DNA from: Fermentimonas sp.
GTDB taxonomy: Bacteria; Bacteroidota; Bacteroidia; Bacteroidales; Dysgonomonadaceae
Assembly: GCA_015478775.1 (NCBI GenBank)
Contig: JADMKP010000005.1
Location: forward strand, 1 to 32,957
Reading direction: 5' to 3'
Length of the DNA: 32,957 bases
Below are positions 26,013 through 32,219 of this stretch, in pieces; the stretch's first letter is position 1; every line of letters starts with the position of its first letter. The notes beneath the pieces were generated by a model, which worked only from the letters and a program-made list of their open reading frames with translations, ran no database searches and had not been told where the DNA came from. Made by a program: the position numbers and the translations under genes.

Positions 26013-26813
26013 TTAATCCGTCGAGGTGGCAGGTAAAACTAATTCTTCAATTACTTTCTTCAATATTTTATTAAACTCTTCAGGTTTTTCCAGCATTGGA
26101 TAATGACCTGTCCCGGTAATTATTCTATAATCATAGTTCTTAAAATACTTACGATTATTTTCTATTTCAGTTGGTTGTGAATCTGAATTAATTGCTCTGA
26201 CAGGAATATCCATGAGCTTTGCAATTTTTCTTATATCCATTTCATATAAAGGCTTAAGAGCTTTAATTGCCAGTTCTGCATCCTGTTGAAGAAACTCTTT
26301 TTGAAGTTGATTCTTTATAGTAATGGGTGTTTCATCAACAAAAAGATATAGAGGCAAAATATTTTCAACTGCCGACTTAAAATCTTTACGATAATGACTA
26401 AACATAAACTCTTCAGCTTGCTCCGGATCGAATGTATCATCCAGGTCTTTTAAAGTATCTACTAAAATGATAGCTTTCACTTTAGGCAAATCAACAGCCG
26501 CCTCAGTTACAAAAGCACCGGACATTGAATGACCAACAAGTATAACTTCCGACGCGTTAATTTGATTTATAACCGTTATTAAATCGTCTGAATACTGCTT
26601 GCTTGTCCAATTAAGCCTTGTCTTATCTGATTTTCCATGCCCACCCAAATCAATCTTAACAATCTTATACCTATCTTTCAAGAAAGCCTCTTGACTGTTC
26701 CACCAATTTGTGTTTCCGAGCCAACCATGCACAAAAACTATTGCAGTATTTCCTTTCCCTGTCTCTGTATAGTGAATATTTATGTTGTCTGTTGATGAAA
26801 TATATTTTTCCAT
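26013..26813 (-). CDS. Alpha/beta-fold hydrolase
   Basis: A 266-residue cytoplasmic hydrolase without a signal peptide. The oxyanion region is FVHGWLGNTNWW, the nucleophile elbow GHSMSG, and the likely acid and base lie in the C-terminal part (PVRAINSDSQPTE and GTGHYPMLEKPEEF). KIDLGGHGKSDKT is the usual strand after the oxyanion loop. It resembles the broad family of epoxide hydrolases, haloperoxidases and ester hydrolases; the substrate cannot be told. It is the last intact gene before the rearranged region to the right. Confidence 0.87.
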   Translation of the reverse strand: MEKYISSTDNINIHYTETGKGNTAIVFVHGWLGNTNWWNSQEAFLKDRYKIVKIDLGGHGKSDKTRLNWTSKQYSDDLITVINQINASEVILVGHSMSGAFVTEAAVDLPKVKAIILVDTLKDLDDTFDPEQAEEFMFSHYRKDFKSAVENILPLYLFVDETPITIKNQLQKEFLQQDAELAIKALKPLYEMDIRKIAKLMDIPVRAINSDSQPTEIENNRKYFKNYDYRIITGTGHYPMLEKPEEFNKILKKVIEELVLPATSTD

Positions 26814-26880
26814 TGGATTATTCTTTTCTATATTTACTTAAACTAGTATGGTACAACAAGTTGTTATAGCTTAGTTACAA

Positions 26881-26969
26881 CATTTTCAAATATGAAAATG
26901 TTCCTTTCTCCCTGTGATAAAAAAATTGCAATTGGAGCAGCATCATCAAAAATATTGTTAAAAACAATA
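26881..26969. repeat. Two short hairpins in the gap before the rearranged region
   Basis: CATTTTCA-AATA-TGAAAATG (26881-26900) is a perfect 8-bp inverted repeat with a 4-nt loop. TATTGTT-AAA-AACAATA (26953-26969) is a second, 7-bp repeat. The gap 26814-27043 otherwise shows no gene. They may be terminators or operators for neighbours; AT-rich DNA also yields such repeats by chance. Confidence 0.4.
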
Positions 26970-27043
26970 AGATTGTTCACTTTTGATGTTACCAAAAATT
27001 GATTGCTTTCGTCATATTGCTGAACAATTTAAAAATCAACGTG

Positions 27044-27418
27044 ATGAAAAAAATTCTTTTTACAATGCTATTAGTCGGGATGATAATCCCTATGAGCGCC
27101 CAAATTAAGGGTACAGTAACCGACACCTACAATAATCCAGTCAAGTATGCCAAAGTTGCTATCTACTCCCTACCCGACTCTGTGCAGATTGCCGGAACCA
27201 CTGCCAATGAACGTGGTGAATTTACATTTCCCAATTACTACAGTGTGAATAAACTGATAAAGATATCCTATAATGGGTACAAGACTACAAAGTTCCGCGC
27301 ATTGCCGGAACAGCATGTAAAACTAAGAGATGAGCTGACCATGCCGGATAATTTGACGTTAAACATACCTGGTAATTTGCCATTTGAAGAAAAGAATAAT
27401 TCACTCGTATGCCATTAA
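27044..27418 (+). pseudogene. Truncated outer-membrane beta-barrel receptor, N-terminal carboxypeptidase-regulatory-like domain only
   Basis: From the ATG at 27044 there are 124 codons. A signal peptide (MKKILFTMLLVGMIIPMSAQ) is followed by a carboxypeptidase-D-regulatory-like beta-sandwich: IKGTVTDTYNNPVKYAKVAIYSLPDSV, GTTANERGEFTFPNYYSVNKLIKISYNGYKTTKF. In Bacteroidetes this module normally opens a 700-900-residue TonB-dependent-like outer-membrane beta-barrel protein. Here that barrel is absent: after VKLRDELTM the sequence becomes unrelated and stops within 25 codons. The domain is clear; the reading as a 5' fragment of a longer gene is inference. A small secreted one-domain protein is less likely given the debris next to it. 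Confidence 0.7.
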
Positions 27419-27452
27419 CCGATAGGTTAGCCGAATAACGAGCGATAAAATT

Positions 27453-27524
27453 GAAAATCCTAAATCCTGCACTTGCACTTAAACCCATTCCAAGAGCAAC
27501 AGCACTAATAGTTTCGATACTCAT
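27453..27524 (-). pseudogene. DUF4126 gene fragment (first 24 codons)
   Basis: On the minus strand, ATG at 27524 begins MSIETISAVALGMGLSASAG followed by FRIF, which matches the N-terminal transmembrane segment of DUF4126 membrane proteins (pattern G-L-G-L-S-A-x-x-GFR-x-F). The similarity ends abruptly there, where about 190 residues would be expected. The frame stays open beyond by chance into antisense of the truncated receptor gene. A junction therefore lies near 27450. Its start codon is followed upstream by ordinary AT-rich DNA. Confidence 0.6.
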
Positions 27525-27579
27525 ATTTTAATATTTATACTTATGCAATGGACTAACACCAAATATAAATAATTAAAAA

Positions 27580-27936
27580 TACTATTTTCTCATCTTTCTT
27601 TGATGAATCGGGAATAAAAATGAAATTCTGAATATTATCTCGCAACCGATTTTTATGCAACATACCCTGAACCAGTGTAAACATACTATCTATACCGTCC
27701 ACGTCTTTTGCCAAACCTGCTATTCTTCGTCAAGCGTAGTAAAACTCATAAGGAGCAAAAAAAGAACCTGCTTTGTTGTTAACACCATCACTAATAATGC
27801 AAAAAGCATTGAATTTAAACAGTTCAGGTATGTCTTTTTTGTAGCGAGTGAGCAAGTAGGTTTTTAAGTCTTCTTCAATGAGTACTTCGCTTTCATCTGC
27901 ACGCCCCAAACTACTACCCACAAAATGCGGATAGCC
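27580..27936 (-). pseudogene. hsdR: hsdR remnant (type I restriction enzyme, R subunit)
   Basis: The minus-strand frame reads GSSLGRADESEVLIEEDL, KTYLLTRYKKDIPELF and FNAFCIISDGVNNKAGSFFA, then PYEFYYA, a TGA stop (27730-27732), and continues in the same frame RRIAGLAKDVDGIDSMFTLV and RLRDNIQNFIFIPDSSKKDEKIV. This is the nuclease-side region of HsdR, where the conserved residue after YYA is Trp, so TGG to TGA is the likely nonsense change. The part before RYKKD looks like the HsdR N-terminus (EEDLKxYL-type) joined directly to a region about 150 residues later, so an internal deletion is likely. A full HsdR is about 1000 residues; the helicase part is absent. Confidence 0.75.
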
Positions 27937-27958
27937 TTCATTTCCGCTTCTGTGAATT

Positions 27959-28346
27959 TCACCTTTTCAAACTCTTCAGTTTTTTAATATCTTCTTCTAA
28001 TTCTTTCATGCTAGCTTCTTTCTCAATGGCCTTTTGTTGCTGTTTATTTTATGCGAGATTTTTCCTGCGTGGGTCAACAGCTCCCTGCCGTTCAATTGCA
28101 AAATGGTATCCAATCGTTCAATCCAATCTTTCATATACATTAGTATTTGCTGTTGCGCCATTGTCTCGGCAAATGCCAAATATTGCTCAACCAACAAGCC
28201 CAAAAGCTTCATTTCATCTTCATTCAAGTAATTTTTGGCAATGCTTACTTCTGCTTTTTTAATGGAAGCCACTTGTTTTTTGTCGTAAGAAAGCATTCCC
28301 ATTAATGGCAAACTGGCATCCACACGCCTGTAAATAAGGCTTTAAA
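27959..28346 (-). pseudogene. rhuM-family remnant (C-terminal part, frameshifted)
   Basis: The minus-strand frame reads LIYRRVDASLPLMGMLSYD, then EVSIAKNYLNEDEMKLL, GLLVEQYLAFAETMAQQQ, MYMKDWIERLDTILQLNGRE and LLTHAGKISHK. This is the C-terminal half of a RhuM-type protein (virulence-protein RhuM family, often inside type I restriction-modification operons). Near 28050 the frame shifts: the expected ending (KQQQKAIEKEASMKELEEDIKKLK) continues in another frame to TGA at 27959-27961. An in-frame TAA just upstream of the LIYRR segment and the absence of the first 200 or so residues mark 5' truncation. The hsdR remnant follows directly. Confidence 0.75.
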
Positions 28347-28399
28347 CATCTTCATAATATTGAATTTTCGATTGTTATTAATTTTCCCAAATCTATATA

Positions 28400-28434
28400 C
28401 TTTGTAGATTAATTCAACTCTTTTAACTACAAAG
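28400..28434. repeat. Inverted repeat CTTTGTAG/CTACAAAG
   Basis: CTTTGTAG (28400-28407) and CTACAAAG (28427-28434) are perfect 8-bp arms 19 bp apart, in the gap between the rhuM remnant and fic. No function is assigned; a regulator-binding site is possible. Confidence 0.45.
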
Positions 28435-28444
28435 CAAAGCAATC

Positions 28445-28467
28445 ATTTTGACATATCACGTCAAAAT
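28445..28467. repeat. Inverted repeat ATTTTGAC/GTCAAAAT
   Basis: ATTTTGAC (28445-28452) and GTCAAAAT (28460-28467) are perfect 8-bp arms with a 7-nt centre. It lies 10 bp from the preceding inverted repeat, 84 bp after the fic stop. The lack of a T-run argues against an intrinsic terminator; the compact dyad looks more like an operator (inference). Confidence 0.45.
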
Positions 28468-28550
28468 AAATTTAATTATCAAGTATTTAGTATTAGTTTA
28501 AATTGCCTGCTGCAGGTCACCAAACGGTACATGATGTTACCGACTGGCAT

Positions 28551-29651
28551 TTATTTTAATTCATAATATGTACTTCTTCCACCGCTAGCTTCTTTTTGTA
28601 AAATACCCTTCTTCATTAAATCTTGAATATCTCGAAGTGCCGTATCTTGTGAACACTTATTAATTTTCGCCCACTTTGACGTTGTAAGCTTTCCGTCAAA
28701 TCCATCAAGCAATCTGTTTATAATTTTGTATTGCCTATCATTGAGAATTGTGGTGGAATGCCATTTCCAAAATTCTGCTTTATGAAGTATTTTCGATAAA
28801 GTTTCTTCTGTGGAGTCAATAGCATTTATTAAACATTGCAAAAACCACAAAATCCATTCTGTAATATCTGAATTTCCTTTTTGTGTTTTTTCAAGTTTTT
28901 CATAATACTGTTTCCTTTCAACTCTAATTTGTGCAGACATACTGTAGAACCGCCTAACACTTTTGTCAGAACGTGCCAATGTCATATCTGTAATTGCTCT
29001 TGCAATTCGTCCGTTTCCGTCGTCGAATGGATGAATTGTCACAAACCATAAATGAGCAATAGCTGCCTTAAGAACCAAATCTATTTCATGCTCGTTTTCA
29101 AACCAGTCCAAGAATCTGTTCATTTCTGGTTCTATCCTGTCTGAACTTGGTGCTTGATAGTGAACCTTTTCTTTTCCCATAGGCCCCGATATAACTTGCA
29201 TCGGACCAGTCGTATCTTTTCTCCAGTCTGCAACTGTGATTTTATAAAGATTGCTCCATCCTGATGGAAACAGTGCAGCATGCCAACCAAATATTCTCTC
29301 ATTGCTCAAAGGCATATCATAATTTTGGGTAGCGTCAAACATCATTTCAACTATCCCGTCAATGTAACGTTCCGATTCCACAGCTCCAGCAATGTCAATT
29401 CCTAACCGACGTGCAATTGAAGAACGCACTTGTTCAATTTCTAAAATTTCACCTTCAATTTCCGATGACTTAATAACATCCAAAGTCAAGGTATTTAATA
29501 CCGCTTCATTTTGTAAATCAAAACCTAGCGACTCCATTTTACCCAGAAGTCTACCTTGTTGATTTCTAGCCTCACCAAGTTTTATCATCACTTTCTTATC
29601 ATCCCAAGTGAAGTCGGTCCAGTTATCCCTTTCGTGTATATATATTTTCAT
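28551..29651 (-). CDS. Fic-domain protein with DUF4172 N-terminus (class II, self-inhibited)
   Basis: A 366-residue Fic protein; the ATG at 29651 is chosen over an in-frame TTG seven codons upstream because it begins MKIYIHERDNWTDFTW, the usual start of the DUF4172 domain. Fic enzymes transfer AMP (or another nucleotide part) from a nucleotide to a hydroxyl side chain on target proteins. The catalytic loop HPFDDGNGRIAR is complete. The inhibitory motif S-x-x-x-E-G is present in the N-terminal part as SSEIEGE, so it is class II and normally held inactive. The last 80 residues resemble a winged helix (IINRLLDGFDGKLTTSKWAK, CSQDTALRDIQDLMKKGILQ), which could bind DNA. It is intact although its neighbours are debris. 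Confidence 0.93.
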   Translation of the reverse strand: MKIYIHERDNWTDFTWDDKKVMIKLGEARNQQGRLLGKMESLGFDLQNEAVLNTLTLDVIKSSEIEGEILEIEQVRSSIARRLGIDIAGAVESERYIDGIVEMMFDATQNYDMPLSNERIFGWHAALFPSGWSNLYKITVADWRKDTTGPMQVISGPMGKEKVHYQAPSSDRIEPEMNRFLDWFENEHEIDLVLKAAIAHLWFVTIHPFDDGNGRIARAITDMTLARSDKSVRRFYSMSAQIRVERKQYYEKLEKTQKGNSDITEWILWFLQCLINAIDSTEETLSKILHKAEFWKWHSTTILNDRQYKIINRLLDGFDGKLTTSKWAKINKCSQDTALRDIQDLMKKGILQKEASGGRSTYYELK

Positions 29652-29745
29652 TCTACGCAAATTATGCGACAAATATACACTTTATTCTCTGCAAATAAAA
29701 CATTCTCCGCAATATATGCTCCGAATAAAGCGCTTAATCTCCGCA
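29652..29745 (-). promoter_or_regulatory. fic promoter with five TTGCGGAGAAT-like repeats
   Basis: A -7 box TATATTTG (minus strand, 29670-29677) lies about 20 bp before the fic ATG. Around it are five related 8-mers. Written on the plus strand they are TCTACGCA (29652-29659), TCTCTGCA (29686-29693), TCTCCGCA (29704-29711), GCTCCGAA (29718-29725) and TCTCCGCA (29738-29745). On the minus strand the consensus is TTGCGGAGAAT. One copy overlaps the expected transcription start and the ATG. The arrangement suggests binding by a regulator, possibly the Fic protein's own winged-helix end (inference). Confidence 0.55.
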
Positions 29746-29753
29746 TTGTAGGT

Positions 29754-29844
29754 TTAAGGTGCCAAATCCTGTAATTCTTTACTTGTTAGTAAATTTTGAA
29801 ATGCCAGTTGATTTGGAAATTCAACAACCAATAGAAAAACCGGC
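29754..29844 (-). pseudogene. Unidentified gene tail cut off at the IS21 left end
   Basis: Upstream of fic on the same strand, a frame reads PVFLLVVEFPNQLAFQNLLT then SKELQDLAP and stops with TAA at 29754-29756. The frame has good coding appearance and runs back to the proposed IS end at 29845. The matching 5' part is not visible beyond the IS, where the integrase tail lies. I do not recognise the protein. It may be the end of the gene that once preceded fic. A chance open frame of about 30 codons is the alternative. Confidence 0.35.
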
Positions 29845-29936
29845 TGTATATATTAAATAATACCCCATATTCTAATCGAAAAGTATACCACTTACAACCA
29901 TGAATGGATTCTATCCGTTCTTAACAAATGATAAGC

Positions 29937-31296
29937 ATGTATACAAAACAAGAAATCATTATTGACAGCTTTCGACAGGGTAAGAGCCAGCACACCATTG
30001 CCCGCGATTTGCAGATTAATCGTAAGACTGTAAAAAAGTACATTTTAGAGCATGAAGCATTATTACAGTCTGTTTGCTCTAAAGAAGCCGCTCAGTCCAT
30101 CGCTTTATCAGACAAGCCTGCTTATAATATGACTGTACCTCGCCAAAAAGTCAAGCTAACAACCGATGTACAAGAGATCATAGATGAGCAGCTTTTGAAA
30201 AACAAAGTGAAGCTGCAAGAGGGATTACGCAAGCAGATGATGAAGAAGAAAGACATCCATGAATAGCTCTTTCGACAGGGTTTTGATGTTAGCTACTCCA
30301 CTGTTTGCAATTATATCAGGTTTAAAGAAAACAGTCAGACATCAAAAGAAGCATACATCCGTCAGGCATACCTTGCAGGTGATGTATGCGAGTTTGACTG
30401 GGGTGAGATAAAACTTCTGATAGGTGGTAAACGCACAAGTCTGCATCTTGCCGTTTTCACCTGTGCCTACAGCAACTGGCGGTATGCTTATGTCTATCAC
30501 CGTCAGGACACCCTCTCTTTCATGGAAGCCCATACACGCTTCTTCCGTCAGATAGGTGGTGTACACCGAAAGATGGTTTATGATAACATGCGTGTGGCTA
30601 TTGCAAAACGAGAAAGGTCACGTTGAGCGTAGCGTTGAGTACGTACGTCGCAAGGCCTTTGCACCCAAAGACAGCTTTGCCTCTGCAATCGAAGCACAGG
30701 AGTGGCTAGACTCTACTTTAAACAAGCTTAATGCTCTCAAGCAGCAGGGGACTGGCAAGAGTGCCGAGGAGCTTTTGGCTGAAGAAAAGAAAGTTCTGGC
30801 AAAACATCCATCATCGGTAATGATTTGCAGTGAACAGATTCAGTTAAGGGCAGATAAATATGCAACTGTAAGTTATCATGGCAATCGTTACTCGGTACCC
30901 GACAATCTCGTGGGGTTGTTTGTTGATGTTAGCGTCAGAAGCAGACAGATGCATATCTACTCTCAAAACAAACGAGTTGCCATTCATCATAGAAGTTACA
31001 AGTCTCATGACTGGGTTGTTGATATAGAGCATTACCTTGACACATTTAAGAAAAAGCCGGGAGCCCTTGTAGGGAGTCAGGCTCTGGCGGGCAACCATTA
31101 CCTTCGGAATCTTTATTTTGATCTCTTCCAAAATGAATCACGAGAGTTTATCGAGCTTCTATCATACTGTCGTGATCATATGGTAAGTGAAGAAAAGCTT
31201 GAAGAGTCAGCTAAAGAACAGCTATCGTGGATTACAGAATTAATGCATCAATCAAACGACAATGGACAATATAAACAATCAAATAACAGAATATAG
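29937..31296 (+). pseudogene. istA: istA transposase, disrupted (IS21 family)
   Basis: The frame from 29937 (MYTKQEIIIDSFRQGKSQHT, helix-turn-helix with INRKTVKKYILEHE) hits TAG at 30264-30266 after DIHE. Past it the same frame goes on LFRQGFDVSYSTVCNYIRFKEN, CEFDWGEIK (first catalytic Asp) and VYDNMRVAIAK (second Asp) to a TGA at 30624. The rest of the protein resumes in the +1 frame at NEKGHVERSVEYVRRKAF (catalytic Glu) and runs to 31296. About 40 residues normally lie between these parts, so a deletion with frameshift near 30605-30611 is likely. Two independent lesions make IstA inactive. It overlaps istB by 35 bp. Confidence 0.9.
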
Positions 31297-32014
31297 CAAG
31301 GCTCTCAGACTGCCTGTCTTCAGGCGTGATTACAAAGAACTTGCCCTCGAGGCAGCAAAAGACAGAATCGATTATGAGGAGTATCTGCTTAAACTTATGG
31401 AGCGTGAATGGGAGGCTAAGTCGGAGAATCGTAAAAAGTCACAGATAAGAAATGCACGGTTTCCTTCTAAAATGTATCTTACCGATCTTGAGCGTGAACA
31501 GCTGCCTCAGGGTGCCAGAGAGAAACTGCCGCTTCTTGAGAGATTAGACTTCATAGCTTCAGCACAGAATGTGATACTCGCGGGAAACCCGGGTACGGGA
31601 AAAACCCATATCGCGATAGGGCTTGGACTTAAAGCCTGTATGCAGGGGTATAAAGTACTGTTTACAACCGTACACCGCTTAATAACTCTGCTGCGTGAGT
31701 CGCAATCTGAACGTACTTTAAAACAGGTAGAGAACCAGTTTGAAAAGTATGACCTGGTAATATGTGATGAGTTTGGTTATATCTCTTTCGATAAACAGGG
31801 AGCAGAGCTGTTGTTTAACCATCTCTCTTTGAGAGTGGGTAGAAAATCAACCATCATAACAACAAACTTAGGCTTTGACAGATGGGAGGAGATCTTTGGA
31901 GACCCTGTTCTTACGGCAGCACTTGTAGACAGGCTAACCCATAAGGCTTATCTTGTAAATATGAACGGAGAATCATACAGATTGAAAGAAACGGAAAAAA
32001 TGATGAAGGAATAA
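31262..32014 (+). CDS. istB: IstB-like ATP-binding transposition helper (IS21 family)
   Basis: A 250-residue AAA+ ATPase that aids IstA in target choice and strand transfer. The Walker A loop NPGTGKTH follows SAQNVILAG. Walker B is DLVICDEFGYISFDKQGAELLFNHLS. The sensor strand is STIITTNLGFDRWEEIFGDPVLTAALVDRLTHKA. The N-terminal helical region (ITEYSKALRLPVFRRDYKELALEAAKDR) is typical. It is intact, unlike istA, and begins inside the end of istA, as is normal for translational coupling in this family. A perfect palindrome follows at 32045-32080. Confidence 0.95.
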   Translation: MDNINNQITEYSKALRLPVFRRDYKELALEAAKDRIDYEEYLLKLMEREWEAKSENRKKSQIRNARFPSKMYLTDLEREQLPQGAREKLPLLERLDFIASAQNVILAGNPGTGKTHIAIGLGLKACMQGYKVLFTTVHRLITLLRESQSERTLKQVENQFEKYDLVICDEFGYISFDKQGAELLFNHLSLRVGRKSTIITTNLGFDRWEEIFGDPVLTAALVDRLTHKAYLVNMNGESYRLKETEKMMKE

Positions 32015-32044
32015 TGAAGAAAAAAGTAAAAATAAGAACTCCCG

Positions 32045-32080
32045 TTAACTCTTGGTGGCGGTACCGCCACCAAGAGTTAA
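32045..32080 (+). repeat. Perfect 36-bp palindrome after istB
   Basis: Each 18-bp half is TTAACTCTTGGTGGCGGT or its exact complement, meeting at GTAC with no spacer. It lies 30 bp after the istB stop and inside the right end of the IS. It would form a very stable hairpin in RNA and so may end istAB transcription, though no T-run follows (ATAAACTTTG). It is the most GC-rich short stretch nearby. Confidence 0.85.
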
Positions 32081-32169
32081 ATAAACTTTGAGATTAAATT
32101 AAAATGGTATACTTTTGGAATGGAATAATGGTATCCTTTTGGGGTAATATAAACAATTAAGAATAAATT

Positions 32170-32202
32170 GGGACAATTTCATTTACATGTTGATCTTGTC
32201 CC
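32170..32202. repeat. Inverted repeat GGGACAA/TTGTCCC beside the integrase gene
   Basis: GGGACAA (32170-32176) and TTGTCCC (32196-32202) are perfect 7-bp arms 19 bp apart, 17 bp past the integrase stop. Without a U-tract it is a weak terminator candidate. Its place next to an integrase gene also fits a recombination or regulatory site (inference). Confidence 0.4.
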
Positions 32203-32219
32203 TGAATTATTACAGACTT

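Larger units (their letters stand above)
29845..32155 (+). mobile_element. IS21-family insertion sequence (defective)
   Basis: About 2.3 kb with istA and istB in the usual overlapping order. Proposed ends: TGTATATATTA at 29845 on the left, and TGTTTATATTA read inward from 32155 on the right (10 of 11 match), both soon followed by ACCCC. Internal end repeats also match: AAAAGTATACCA (29879-29890) on the left is inverted at 32105-32116, and a variant TGGTATCCTTTT lies at 32129-32140. Such multiple terminal repeats are usual for IS21. No target-site duplication is seen (left flank ACCGGC, right flank ATTAAG), which suggests later deletion at an end or a misjudged boundary. Confidence 0.75.

Noticed and set aside
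27285-27524. A 79-codon minus-strand frame opposite the truncated receptor
   Set aside because: Only its first 24 codons match a known family (DUF4126); the rest is antisense of the receptor fragment and junction DNA.
28034-28262. Plus-strand frames over the rhuM remnant
   Set aside because: Cys/Phe-rich translations typical of antisense; the minus strand carries the RhuM match.
29845-32155. A CRISPR array or direct-repeat array near the mobile genes
   Set aside because: No regularly spaced identical repeats were found; only IS end repeats and the fic promoter elements.
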